Below, piece by piece: positions 27,980 to 36,706 of a stretch of DNA of 64,000 nucleotides. The position numbers and the translations under genes are program-made. Every line of letters starts with the position of its first letter. The first letter of the stretch is position 1. Source of the stretch: Myxococcales bacterium (lineage in GTDB: Bacteria > Myxococcota_A > Polyangia > Haliangiales > Haliangiaceae); NCBI GenBank assembly GCA_016716835.1, contig JADJUW010000001.1, positions 2,756,001-2,820,000 on the forward strand. Reading direction: 5' to 3'. The notes below the pieces were generated by a model. That model made no database searches, was not told the origin of the DNA, and saw nothing but the letters and a program-made list of their open reading frames with translations.

Positions 27980-29140
27980 TCAGCGCGACCGCACGGAATC
28001 AGCCTGTGCAAGCACCGTGGCAACGCGCGCGCTCCACGACTCGCGCGCCATCGGCAGCGAGCGCTCGACGCGACTGCGTGCGTTATTTTGACGTGCCGCA
28101 TCAAGTGCGGCCGCTATCGCCGATACAAAAAGTGTCGGCGTGTTGGCAATTGTCACGTCTAGCGGGTACGCCGCCGCGCTGGTGAGCGGCGTCGTCACCA
28201 CCGGCAAGCCCGCCGCGAGATATTCGCGCAGCTTGATTGGGTTGACGTACTTCATGCGCTCGATTTGCTTGTACGGAATTAGCCCGACGTCAAAGCTCTT
28301 GCAATAGGCCGGCAGCGCAGCATGCGGACGTTGCCCGAGGATATGCACGTTAGGCAAATTGGCAATTGGCCCGACATCTGCGAGCACCTGGCCCAGCAAG
28401 ATGATCGACGCGTGCGGCATGGCGCGCGCAACGTGCGCAAGCAGCTCGTAATCCACCCAATCTTGCAACGTGCCGTAAAAACCGAGGTGCGGCCGCGGCA
28501 CGTGCGCAATGTCTGCGGGCGTGGCAAGTGACGGTTCGAGCGCGGCGCGAAAGACGTCGTACGCCACGCCATGCGGCGCCTCAAAGGTGTGCGGGCAATG
28601 CGCACGCTTGTTGTCGGCTAGCGCGGAATTGATCGCAAACGTCGCGTCGACGCGGCCAAGGAGTTCGCGCTCGGCGGCCGCGACGTGCGCGCCGTCGACA
28701 TTGCTAAACAGCGACCACTCGTCGACGCAGTAATAGGCAGAAAACGTTTCGCCGAGGTGGCCGACATACGGCGCCGTCGTCGGCAGAAACGTCCATAGAT
28801 CGTACGCGCCAAACGACAGCCGATGCGTCCACCATCTCACCATGGCGGCAAGCGCGGCGCGGTTGGCGCGTTGCGCCGCGGGCACGTGCGGCAGCGGCAA
28901 GACTAGTGGCGTCATCACCCACAGGTTGGGCTCGACCTCGATCGGTCCCTTTGCAAATTCCGTCAGCTTGCGGCGCAGCTTGCCGAGGTCGCGCGCGTTG
29001 CCCAGCTTGGGCGTGCGCGTGCCGAGCGAATTGAGCCACAGCACGCGGCGCGTCTTGGCCATCTCGCGCAGCACATGATGATTGCTGGTGGGGTCTTCGC
29101 TGTAGTCTTTGCTAAGTGCGACGACAGAGGGATTGCGCAT
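27980..29140 (-). CDS. Glycosyltransferase, GT4-like
   Basis: A 386-residue GT-B fold protein resembling group 1 glycosyltransferases used in polysaccharide or teichuronic-acid-like assembly. It has 'FGFYGTLQDWVDYELL'-type domain 2 start ('PHLGFYGTLQDW'), 'SIILLGQV', the sugar-nucleotide contact region 'DVGLIPYKQ' and 'PIKLREYLAAGLPVV'. The expected ExxxxxxxE pattern is partly altered ('KLREYLAAGLPV'). No signal peptide, so cytoplasmic. It lies close to the desaturase and the deacetylase, suggesting envelope glycan work. Confidence 0.82.
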   Translation of the reverse strand: MRNPSVVALSKDYSEDPTSNHHVLREMAKTRRVLWLNSLGTRTPKLGNARDLGKLRRKLTEFAKGPIEVEPNLWVMTPLVLPLPHVPAAQRANRAALAAMVRWWTHRLSFGAYDLWTFLPTTAPYVGHLGETFSAYYCVDEWSLFSNVDGAHVAAAERELLGRVDATFAINSALADNKRAHCPHTFEAPHGVAYDVFRAALEPSLATPADIAHVPRPHLGFYGTLQDWVDYELLAHVARAMPHASIILLGQVLADVGPIANLPNVHILGQRPHAALPAYCKSFDVGLIPYKQIERMKYVNPIKLREYLAAGLPVVTTPLTSAAAYPLDVTIANTPTLFVSAIAAALDAARQNNARSRVERSLPMARESWSARVATVLAQADSVRSR

Positions 29141-29183
29141 GCAGGCCGCTTGATTGTCTCATGTGGCATAGTAAGGTGTAAAG

Positions 29184-29828
29184 GTGCCAACCTCTCGCGC
29201 TCTCAAGCGACGCGCGCTCGCGCTGCTGCCAGCGAGGCTCGTGTTTTTTCGCGGGCCCCGCACCGCCAAGCGCCTGGCACTCAGTTTTGACGACGGGCCG
29301 CACGAACTCACCGGCGAGTATCTGCGCGTGCTCGACGAGCTCGACGTCCCCGCGACGTTTTTTCTGATGGGCGATTTGCTAGAGCAAGCACCGCACATGC
29401 TGAAGCGCTATATTGAGCGCGGGCATCAAGTGGCCAGCCACGGCTATGACCACAGCGCCTTTCCGAGCCTTTCCTTTGACCAGCTGCGCCTGCAACTAGA
29501 GAAGACCAACGCCGCGCTCGGGGCGCAACCAACGCCCAGGCCGTGGGTCAGGCCACCCTATCAAAAACTCACGCCCAAAACGCTCATTTCGCTGGCGCGC
29601 CTCGGCGTCACGATCGCGTTGTCATCGGTTGATTCACGCGACTACGGCGACACGGCGGCCTCCGACATCGTCGCGGCGTGCACCCGCGATACCATCGGGC
29701 CGGGCGATATTTTCATGTTCCACGAAGGCCTGCCGGGCACGCTCGCCGCGCTACCCGCCATCGTCGCGCATTGGCGCGCGCAGGGTTACGAGTTCGTGAC
29801 CATGGCCGATTTGATGCAACTAGCCTAG
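29184..29828 (+). CDS. Polysaccharide deacetylase (NodB domain)
   Basis: A 214-residue protein starting with GTG at 29184 (GTAAGG-like upstream). NodB motif 1 is 'LSFDDGP' (Asp36, Asp37), motif 2 'SHGYDH' (His86, His90), and the 'RPPYQ' segment plus 'FHEGLPG' follow, so metal and catalytic residues are present. It removes N- or O-acetyl groups from a glycan. There is only a short basic N-terminus and no clear signal peptide. It is divergent from the glycosyltransferase and convergent with the exopolysaccharide operon. Confidence 0.9.
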   Translation: MPTSRALKRRALALLPARLVFFRGPRTAKRLALSFDDGPHELTGEYLRVLDELDVPATFFLMGDLLEQAPHMLKRYIERGHQVASHGYDHSAFPSLSFDQLRLQLEKTNAALGAQPTPRPWVRPPYQKLTPKTLISLARLGVTIALSSVDSRDYGDTAASDIVAACTRDTIGPGDIFMFHEGLPGTLAALPAIVAHWRAQGYEFVTMADLMQLA

Positions 29829-29835
29829 CTCGGCA

Positions 29836-30753
29836 TCACACCAAGATGGTGCCCAAGAATCGCGCCGGCGACAGGCGCTCCACCACCTCGCGCAGCCTAC
29901 CCGCGCTGGTGTGGCGCGTGCGCACCACGGTGATAATGCCATCGCAAGCGTCTTGCAAGAGATTGACGTCGGCGGCCTCTAGCGTCGAGGCGGCGTCGAC
30001 GATGATGCGTTCGTAGCCTGAGCTTCGCAGCGCGTAGATGGCGCGCGTCATGGCGATGGCGTCGAGAAACGGCGTGACGTTTTCGCCCGGGCCCCACGGG
30101 CGGACGGGCAGCACGTGCAGCGCCGTCGGCGCGATATGCACGACGCCCAGCGGCATGGCGGGGTGGCTGCGCTGCGCCACCATCTGCGCACGAAAACACC
30201 GGTACTTAGTCAGGTCGAGCGCGTTAACCAACGACGGGCGGCGAAAATTTGCCTCGACCAATAGCGTGCGACCAGGCGATAGCTCGGAGAACGCGAGCGC
30301 CAAATTGAGCGCCGTCATCGATTTTCCCTCACCTGGCTCGGCGCTTGTCACCAACATGACCGTGCCGGGCTTTTGCGCCAAGATTTGATGGCGCGTGACG
30401 CGATAGGCCGACGCGCGCTTGGAATCGACGGCCGTCGCGAGTTCGAGCTGCGGCTGATACGCCACGACATTAATGATCGTCGGAATAACTTCGATCGATG
30501 CGGTCGGCTTGCCCCCCGCCGCTTCCGCCGCCAGCATGGTCCGCTCCGTGATCGGGCCACTGCCCGCCATTAGGGTCTGACCAACGCCGGCATGGCTACC
30601 GAGCTCCATGGTGGGAACGTTGTTAAATGCGCTAAACGCATCGTCATGGGCGGCGGCGGCCTCTTCGGCGGCGGCAGCCACCGCGGCTGCTTGCGGCACG
30701 GCGCCGAGCACCGTTTGCGTGCGGCCAACGCGTGGATCGCGAGACTTGCTCAC
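29836..30753 (-). CDS. CpsD/BY-kinase-like exopolysaccharide ATPase
   Basis: A 305-residue cytoplasmic P-loop protein of the CpsD/CapB tyrosine-kinase type that works with Wzz partners in polysaccharide export. An Ala-rich leader (1-70) precedes Walker A 'SAEPGEGKS' (137-145). Walker A' reads 'LLVEANFRRP' (164-173), where the usual Asp-Ala-Asp is Glu-Ala-Asn. Walker B is 'RIIVDAAS'. There is no C-terminal tyrosine cluster, so regulation by autophosphorylation in the standard way is doubtful. Its ATG overlaps the stop of the Wzz-like gene by four bases; it is the last gene of the exopolysaccharide operon. Confidence 0.88.
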   Translation of the reverse strand: MSKSRDPRVGRTQTVLGAVPQAAAVAAAAEEAAAAHDDAFSAFNNVPTMELGSHAGVGQTLMAGSGPITERTMLAAEAAGGKPTASIEVIPTIINVVAYQPQLELATAVDSKRASAYRVTRHQILAQKPGTVMLVTSAEPGEGKSMTALNLALAFSELSPGRTLLVEANFRRPSLVNALDLTKYRCFRAQMVAQRSHPAMPLGVVHIAPTALHVLPVRPWGPGENVTPFLDAIAMTRAIYALRSSGYERIIVDAASTLEAADVNLLQDACDGIITVVRTRHTSAGRLREVVERLSPARFLGTILV

Positions 30754-32276
30754 GCCTTACCTCCAGCTGGCTTGGTGCCGCGTCGGCGCTTGCTTTGCGG
30801 AATCGTGCCCAGCAAGGGTCCTAACGTTAGCGCTTCCAACTCACCGCGACGGTAAATGCGATCATCGAGCATCGATAACAACAACGCGAGCACAAGGCCG
30901 ATCAAGAGGCCGCCCATCGCGCCCACCATGACGATCAGGCGCTTGCCCTTGGTGGCAGGTGCGCTGGGTTCATAAGCGGGATCTAAGATCGTGATGTTTT
31001 CGCCGTTCTCGGCCATCTGTTGGCTGGCAAAGAGCTGGGCACGCGACAACTGCTCCGCCAAGCCCTCCACATTTTCCTGTTGCTCGTCGACCCGTCGGCG
31101 CAGCTCGGAGTACTGGGTTTCGAGCTGAACCACCCACGTCGGCCCCTCGGTCGACGGGGTGGTCGTCGCGGCCGCAGTGGCCACCGTCGTGCCGCCCGCG
31201 GCCTCCACTTGACGCGCCCGCGCGCGCTCCGTTGCGAGCTGGCCTTCCAAGTCCGAAATCTGTTGCTCGATGGCGGTTCGTTCGGCGGCTGAGGCCGGCG
31301 GCGGCGCGAGCATCTTGGCGCTGGTTACGGCGGCCTTAGCTGAGGTGACGCGAGCCTGCGCCGTGGCCACCGCATCGCGCGCCTTGAGCACATTTGGATG
31401 ACGCTCGGTAAAGCGCGCCTGCGCATCTTCAAGCTCGGCCTGCCTCGCGCGCAAATCGCCTTCCGCGCGGCCCTGGGCCTGTTCCGCGGCGACTTGCTCC
31501 GCCGAGGATTCGGCCCGCGTAGCCGCCGTCGAGGTGCCATCGCGGCGCGCGCGCAGGCGCTCAAGCTGCCGTTCGATGGCGCCTACGCGACCACCGCCGC
31601 CACCATCAATGACGCCCGTGGGACGTCTCGCCGCGCGAATCGCGGCGCCGGCGTTATTGCCACCGGTGGTTTCCGCGGCAAATTCGGGGTGGGCTTGGAG
31701 AAACTCCGCGAGAGCACGCTGTCGGTCGCGCAAGTCTTTCTCGGCCGCATCCTTTTGGCCTTCGGCAAACTTGGCGGTTGACTGCGCTTGCTCTTTGCGC
31801 AGCAACGAGTCTTTTTCGATCAGGCTGTTCGCGAGGGTTTCCACCACCGCCTTGGCTACTTTTTTATCCGTATGTTGAAACGAGATGCGGAACGCCCCGC
31901 TGCCGCGATCTTCAAATCGCACGCCCGCGCGCAGCTCTTCGATTGCCACGCCACGCCCGCGCCTGGCAACCAACTCGCGATATGGATTTATCTCGGCGGC
32001 GTCGATAATTGCGCCGAGGTTTTCGCGGGCGAAGATGAGCTCGCGATAGCGATCGACGATATTGCGCTGGGTCCCGGCTTCCCGCCCTTGCAGCACCGAC
32101 GTCTGGATGCGTTCCTGAAAAAACAGGGTCGCGCTTGAGCGATATTCCGGAGCGCGAATCAGCGCAAACGCCACCGCCAGGCCGGCGCCGACGACGAAGG
32201 CGCTAAAAACAATGGGCCACCGTCGCGCCAGGCGCTCGACGAAACCAACGATCAATTCGACGCTATCGCGCACCAT
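30750..32276 (-). CDS. Wzz/GNVR polysaccharide chain-length protein
   Basis: A 508-residue protein counted from the ATG at 32276. Membrane helices flank a large periplasmic region: TM1 at ~18-38, then the Wzz fold, a long coiled coil rich in Ala/Arg/Glu (~150-420) and TM2 at ~450-470 ('KRLIVMVGAMGGLLIGLVL' is within it). It should form an oligomer controlling chain length or export with the CpsD-like ATPase downstream. The coiled coil is unusually long and contains low-complexity Gly/Ala/Thr patches. It overlaps the kinase gene and follows another Wzz-like gene. Confidence 0.88.
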   Translation of the reverse strand: MVRDSVELIVGFVERLARRWPIVFSAFVVGAGLAVAFALIRAPEYRSSATLFFQERIQTSVLQGREAGTQRNIVDRYRELIFARENLGAIIDAAEINPYRELVARRGRGVAIEELRAGVRFEDRGSGAFRISFQHTDKKVAKAVVETLANSLIEKDSLLRKEQAQSTAKFAEGQKDAAEKDLRDRQRALAEFLQAHPEFAAETTGGNNAGAAIRAARRPTGVIDGGGGGRVGAIERQLERLRARRDGTSTAATRAESSAEQVAAEQAQGRAEGDLRARQAELEDAQARFTERHPNVLKARDAVATAQARVTSAKAAVTSAKMLAPPPASAAERTAIEQQISDLEGQLATERARARQVEAAGGTTVATAAATTTPSTEGPTWVVQLETQYSELRRRVDEQQENVEGLAEQLSRAQLFASQQMAENGENITILDPAYEPSAPATKGKRLIVMVGAMGGLLIGLVLALLLSMLDDRIYRRGELEALTLGPLLGTIPQSKRRRGTKPAGGKA

Positions 32277-32341
32277 AAGCGACCTTAATGATATCGCATC
32301 GCCGCGCGCTTTGTTGGCCACGACGCCCCCTATGCAGACGG

Positions 32342-33373
32342 CTATGCCGGCGGCTTCCACGTGCCAAGGCCCAAGGTGCCCAGGCGGAGCAAATCGTCGG
32401 GTTCGTCGATGCGACGGTCAAAGGCGGCCACCAGCGCGCCCGCGATGCCCAGGCATGCCAGCAGCGCTATCATACTCAACCCTACCTGTAGCCCCAGGCG
32501 GGTTTTGTGTCCGACATTCGGACGTTGAACGTCGAGCACCTCAAGGTCAGACGCCGTGTCAGCGGCGATGCGTGTCGCAAAGGCGCGCATCGAGGCCACC
32601 CTCGCCATGTCGTCGGCCATCGCATCGATCCGCTCCAGTTGTTCGCGCAGCATGGCTTCGTCGAGCACGACGTGCCGCCCCTCGACGCTGGTCGCGGAGG
32701 TGGCCGCGCGACGCTGTTCGATGGCGGCAAGGCGCGCGACCAGATCGGCGCGTTGGGCGGTAAGGATCCCCTGCTGCGCCGCAACGCTTTGGCTGGTTTG
32801 GCGCGCCTGCTCGCTGCGCCGCGCGTGCTCGGTTTCGGTGATAAGCTGCAAGATGCCTTCGGCCAGCCTCGTCGCCGCGGCGGCATCGGCGTGGACGATC
32901 GAGATACGCACGCGCGAGCCGGGCGCTTGTACCCCGAGCGAATCCGCCAGCGCCATCTGTTGATAGGCCTCCACCTCAATGCGGCCGCGCACCATATCAA
33001 CCACGGTGTCGAGGTCGCGTCGCTCGAGATTGGTAACCAGCTCAAGGCGCTTGATCAGGCCGTACATATTCTCGCGCGACAGCAGGACGGACTCGACATA
33101 GGCGCGCACCTCACGATTGGCATAGCCAAGGCCGTTGCGCGGCACAAAGGACAACGAGATGACCGCGCGCTGCGGCGGCTTGCGCAGCCAAATGGCATAC
33201 GCGGGCAAGGCGAAGAACAAGGCCGCGAGCAAGGTGGTCTGCCACAGCCGCCGCCTCGCCCGCCGGGCCAAACGACGGACCTCGCTGACCATCGCCGCCG
33301 TCAGTGGCACCTCATCGTCGAGCCAACTAGGCGCGTCTTCCGGCTTGCCGCGCGCCGCACGGGCCCCGCTCAT
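32342..33373 (-). CDS. Second Wzz-like polysaccharide export protein
   Basis: A 343-residue protein from ATG 33373 (ATGA overlap with the upstream glycosyltransferase stop). The N-terminal ~35 residues are cytoplasmic, TM1 is ~44-62 ('TLLAALFFALPAYAIWL'), a periplasmic Wzz-like domain ('VRISIVHADAAAATRLAEGIL') with a coiled coil follows, and TM2 is ~297-315. It resembles the next gene but is shorter. Having two chain-length proteins in tandem suggests a hetero-complex or a split of the usual Wzc partners. The longer open frame upstream overlaps the glycosyltransferase and is not coding. Confidence 0.82.
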   Translation of the reverse strand: MSGARAARGKPEDAPSWLDDEVPLTAAMVSEVRRLARRARRRLWQTTLLAALFFALPAYAIWLRKPPQRAVISLSFVPRNGLGYANREVRAYVESVLLSRENMYGLIKRLELVTNLERRDLDTVVDMVRGRIEVEAYQQMALADSLGVQAPGSRVRISIVHADAAAATRLAEGILQLITETEHARRSEQARQTSQSVAAQQGILTAQRADLVARLAAIEQRRAATSATSVEGRHVVLDEAMLREQLERIDAMADDMARVASMRAFATRIAADTASDLEVLDVQRPNVGHKTRLGLQVGLSMIALLACLGIAGALVAAFDRRIDEPDDLLRLGTLGLGTWKPPA

Positions 33374-34545
33374 GCCGCCCGCCTCACGGCCGCCGCAAGC
33401 ACCGCAAGCAAGGCATCCGCGCTGGCGGACCAACTTGTCGTCGGGGAGGTCGCCACAACGTCTTGCTTGCGATGCGCTTGCGCGATTTCCGCGGCGAGTG
33501 CCCGCGCTAGCTCGCGCGGCTGCCGCGGCGCAACCAAGTGCCCGTTGCCGGCATGCACCAGCGCGGGGATGCCGCCAACGTTCGTTGCAACCACGCGCGT
33601 GCCGCACGCCAACGCCTCGCGCACTACGTTGGGCGTGCCCTCCATCCAGCTCGGCAAACAGAGCAGGCGCGCCGCATTCATCCACGCGCTGACGATGGGC
33701 GCGGGTTGTGGCCCAAGCAGCAAGATGCGCGCGCCGGGCCACGTCGACGCCAAGCTGCGCTCGGCCAGCGCGGCCACCTCGCGCCGCACCGGCCCGTCCC
33801 CAACGATCACCACCGTCGTGCCCGCAAGCGCCGCATCGCGAGCCGCCTCGCACAGATCAAGCACACCTTTTTCGCGCTTGAGATTGCCAACATATAAAAT
33901 CACCGGCGAGTTGTCGGCAACGCCCGCCGCGCGACGCAGCGCCGCCGCCTCGGTTTGAGCCGCTTCCCCAGAGCGCATGTGAAACACCGTGTCGTCGACG
34001 CCATTTTCGACCACGTGAATGCGCGACGCCTCCACGCCAAGCGCGGCGATCTCCGGCACCAGCGCGTGATTGACACAAACGACCGCGGCGGCGCGCCCAA
34101 GCCATGACGTCAGCTCGCGGCGGGGCCCTGGCATCTGCGCAATCTGGTTGATATCGCTGCCATGCACCTTCACCACCACGGGGCGACCTAACCATCGTGC
34201 CAGCCGCAAGACGCCCACCGCATCGGGATAGGCCCACGCCGCAAGCAGCACATCCGCACGCTTAAGCGCGGCGGACCACGGTGCCAACGACGCGGCGTAC
34301 AGGCGCCCCCACTGGCCATGCAGCGCGCGCGGCACATAGAGCGTGCGCGGATGCACCACGCGTAAATCTCCAATTGCCTCACGCCACGGCACGCCTGCGG
34401 TGCCTCGCAGCGGATGCCACGGAATCGTCGCGTATACCTCTAGCTCGCACCGCTTGCCTAACGCGGCAAACTGCTGGCGATTAAACGGCGCCGACAGCGG
34501 CTCGGCGGCATTGGGAAAAAGCTTTGTGATCGCCGCGACTCGCAA
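33370..34545 (-). CDS. Glycosyltransferase family 4
   Basis: A 391-residue GT-B protein. It starts 'MRVAAITKLFPNA', carries 'VVKVHGSDINQI' in the acceptor domain, 'ILYVGNLKREKGVLDL' at the start of the donor domain, and 'MEGTPNVVREALACGTRVVAT' with the conserved E-x7-E arrangement. It transfers a sugar from a nucleotide donor onto the growing repeat unit. It is part of the minus-strand exopolysaccharide operon, 20 bp after the STAS gene and overlapping the first Wzz-like gene. Confidence 0.93.
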   Translation of the reverse strand: MRVAAITKLFPNAAEPLSAPFNRQQFAALGKRCELEVYATIPWHPLRGTAGVPWREAIGDLRVVHPRTLYVPRALHGQWGRLYAASLAPWSAALKRADVLLAAWAYPDAVGVLRLARWLGRPVVVKVHGSDINQIAQMPGPRRELTSWLGRAAAVVCVNHALVPEIAALGVEASRIHVVENGVDDTVFHMRSGEAAQTEAAALRRAAGVADNSPVILYVGNLKREKGVLDLCEAARDAALAGTTVVIVGDGPVRREVAALAERSLASTWPGARILLLGPQPAPIVSAWMNAARLLCLPSWMEGTPNVVREALACGTRVVATNVGGIPALVHAGNGHLVAPRQPRELARALAAEIAQAHRKQDVVATSPTTSWSASADALLAVLAAAVRRAA

Positions 34546-34565
34546 ACGCCCGCCTTCGCCCTGCG

Positions 34566-34874
34566 TTATTGCAGAAACACTTTATCCATGCGCAGCAACT
34601 TAAAAATGGTGAGCGGTTGGTCCTTGGCACCCACCACCACCATCGAACCGCCATACGCGCGCACGCCCTTGTAGAGCTTGACCAGCGCCGCCACCCCGGA
34701 GCTATCGATGATGTCGAGCTGCGAGGCATCGACGACCACCGCCGTGGCGCGGCTCTTAATGATCGTATCAATAGGATCGGCCAAGGCCGGTGCGGTTTGG
34801 AAGTCGAGGATGCCGCGCACCAACATGCGGGTCGTGGTCGCCTCGGTCTCGATGGAATACACACTCGTAGTCAC
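34566..34874 (-). CDS. STAS-domain anti-sigma-factor antagonist-like protein
   Basis: A 102-residue single STAS domain of the SpoIIAA/RsbV type. The phosphorylatable serine region is present ('DIIDSSGVAALV', Ser58/Ser59). Such proteins are phosphorylated by a cognate HATPase kinase and, when unphosphorylated, release a bound sigma factor or effector. The ATPase is encoded immediately upstream with a four-base overlap, and a glycosyltransferase 20 bp downstream, so this partner-switch pair belongs to the exopolysaccharide operon. Confidence 0.92.
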   Translation of the reverse strand: MTTSVYSIETEATTTRMLVRGILDFQTAPALADPIDTIIKSRATAVVVDASQLDIIDSSGVAALVKLYKGVRAYGGSMVVVGAKDQPLTIFKLLRMDKVFLQ

Positions 34875-35437
34875 GATGAAATCTCCTGCGCGTTTGGCTC
34901 GGTTAGTTTTTTGCTTAGGCTCCAGCGATGCGGCGTGGCATTAGGCGCGGTATCGACCACAAATTCGGCCGCATCATGGCTTGGGTAATAGTGCAGCTCG
35001 TCGAGGAGCGAGCGCGCGATGAACAGGCCCATGCCGCCCTCGGGCAACGATTCAAGATCGGGCGCAGGGATAGCGTCGATGTCAAAGCGCAGGCCGAAGT
35101 GGCTGATTTCAACCCGCACTTCGTCGGCGTAAAATTTTCCCACCACATCAATTGGCGCCTCGGCCCGGCGATACGCATGAAGCACAATATTGTTGAGCAC
35201 TTCGAGAAATGCCGAGACGAAGTCTTGATCGAATTTATGTGTTAAATCGACAGCTTGAGCGGGATGCACGGGATATGAAATGCGCTTGGCACGCCCTACG
35301 TGAGGATCGGCCGTATCGCGCGGCGATTGGTGCACGATGCGGGCGGCGCGGCATAGCTCGATCACCGATTGCACGGCGGCGTAACGCAGCAGTGACGGCT
35401 TATCGATGGTAAGGCGAAAACTCGCCGCGGCGTCCAT
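34871..35437 (-). CDS. RsbW/SpoIIAB-like ATPase
   Basis: A 188-residue protein from ATG 35437, preferred because a GAGG sequence lies eight bases upstream; an earlier ATG at 35461 is possible. It carries a GHKL-type HATPase fold: N-box 'EVLNNIVLHAY' and a glycine-rich ATP lid 'PEGGMGLFIARSLLDEL'. The usual Asp of the G1 box is not obvious ('SHFGLRFD'), so ATP binding may be altered. It begins the operon that continues with the STAS protein and four polysaccharide genes. It could be a kinase of the STAS protein or a direct anti-sigma factor; no sigma gene is adjacent. Confidence 0.82.
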   Translation of the reverse strand: MDAAASFRLTIDKPSLLRYAAVQSVIELCRAARIVHQSPRDTADPHVGRAKRISYPVHPAQAVDLTHKFDQDFVSAFLEVLNNIVLHAYRRAEAPIDVVGKFYADEVRVEISHFGLRFDIDAIPAPDLESLPEGGMGLFIARSLLDELHYYPSHDAAEFVVDTAPNATPHRWSLSKKLTEPNAQEISS

Positions 35438-35467
35438 AATTTTCGCCTCTGATGGTACCATGAATCG

Positions 35468-36202
35468 GTGAGAGCGAGCGTCCGTTTAGCTAAACGAGCC
35501 CTCGATCTAGTAGGCGCCGCGGTTGGCCTTGGCCTTACGGCCGCCGTGACGCCGGCGATTGCGGCCGCGATCTACCTCGATTCACCGGGGCCCATTTTTT
35601 ACAAGCAGGTACGGGCCGGCCGGCTGCGACGGACGTGGCGCTCGCCCAACGGTCGGCGCTCCGAGTTCGAGACCTTTTCGATGTACAAATTTCGCACCAT
35701 GCGCCCCGATGCCGAGGCAGGCACAGGCGCGGTGATCTCGGCCAACGGCGATCCGCGGATCACGCGCGTCGGGGCGTTTCTGCGCAAGTCGCGCCTCGAT
35801 GAGCTGCCACAGTTTATCAATGTGCTACGCGGCGACATGAGCATCGTCGGCCCGCGGCCAGAACGTCCGGAATTGCTGACGGACCTGTCCTACGCGATTC
35901 CATATTTTGAAGAGCGCATGCGTGACGTCAAGCCGGGCATCACTGGCTTGGCGCAAATTTCGCTCGGCTATACCGGCGAGGTGCCCGAGGGCAGCGACAT
36001 CGCGCAGCACGCCGCCACCATCCAAAACCCCTTTGACCTCGCCGAGACCAAGGGCAATCTAGCGGACGACATGCGCATGAAGCTGCTCTACGACATCGCC
36101 TATACCGCGTCGCTCGAGAAGTTCTCGACGTATGCGCGGCTGGAGGCAGAGATCCTGCTCAAGACGCCGCTGGTGATGCTCAAAATGACTCGCGGACGGT
36201 AA
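35468..36202 (+). CDS. Priming sugar transferase (undecaprenyl-phosphate glycosyl-1-phosphate transferase)
   Basis: A 244-residue bacterial sugar transferase with an N-terminal membrane helix (~13-36) and the conserved catalytic core: 'GPIFYKQVRAGR', 'FSMYKFRTMRPDAE', 'LDELPQFINVLRGDMSIVGPRPERP' (in several parts) and 'VKPGITGLAQ'. It loads the first sugar-1-phosphate on undecaprenyl phosphate and so starts repeat-unit assembly. It starts with GTG at 35468, only 30 bp from the divergent ATPase gene, so both promoters must lie within or overlap coding sequence. Confidence 0.93.
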   Translation: MRASVRLAKRALDLVGAAVGLGLTAAVTPAIAAAIYLDSPGPIFYKQVRAGRLRRTWRSPNGRRSEFETFSMYKFRTMRPDAEAGTGAVISANGDPRITRVGAFLRKSRLDELPQFINVLRGDMSIVGPRPERPELLTDLSYAIPYFEERMRDVKPGITGLAQISLGYTGEVPEGSDIAQHAATIQNPFDLAETKGNLADDMRMKLLYDIAYTASLEKFSTYARLEAEILLKTPLVMLKMTRGR

Positions 36203-36235
36203 GGTCGGCGCGCCGCAGCGTGCTAGGGTTTGCTC

Positions 36236-36706
36236 ATGTTTGGCATGGGCGGCAGCGAGATCCTTGTGATCCTAATCGTCGCCCTCATTTTCCTGGGGCC
36301 GGACAAATTGCCCGATGCCGCCAAGAAAATTAGCAAGGGGCTGCGCGATCTGCGCAAGCATACGCGGCAGATCCAAGACTCGATCGAAAACGACACGCAG
36401 GTCGGTGGCGCGATTCGAGATCTCAAGAGCGCGTTGCGCGGCGACGAGATGCGGGCACCGTTTGAAGACATGCGGCGGCAGGTAAACTCAGCGATCAGCG
36501 GTGCGGGAACGCCGAACGCGGCGGCGACGACCCCCGTTTCCACCTCCGATGAGGCGCAACCGCCAGGGGTGCGTAGCGACCTAGCCGCCCCGCCCGACGA
36601 CGCCAAGCCTGGTGACGCCGAGCCGGTCTTTCGCCCTCCCGCCGATACGCTCGCCAAGGGCGCGCCGCTCGACGATGCGAGCGATCCACAAACCAAACCA
36701 TCATGA
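36236..36706 (+). CDS. tatB: Sec-independent translocase TatB/TatA-like protein
   Basis: A 156-residue protein starting at ATG 36236 with the TatA/B architecture: a short N-terminus, a single hydrophobic helix ('GGSEILVILIVALIFLGP'), the 'GPDKLPDAAKKI' hinge, an amphipathic helix and a long Pro/Ala/Asp-rich tail. The Glu in 'MGGSEI' and the adjacent tatC gene favour TatB, but TatA cannot be excluded. It forms part of the twin-arginine translocase. Its stop overlaps the tatC start (ATGA). No other Tat gene is nearby. Confidence 0.87.
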   Translation: MFGMGGSEILVILIVALIFLGPDKLPDAAKKISKGLRDLRKHTRQIQDSIENDTQVGGAIRDLKSALRGDEMRAPFEDMRRQVNSAISGAGTPNAAATTPVSTSDEAQPPGVRSDLAAPPDDAKPGDAEPVFRPPADTLAKGAPLDDASDPQTKPS

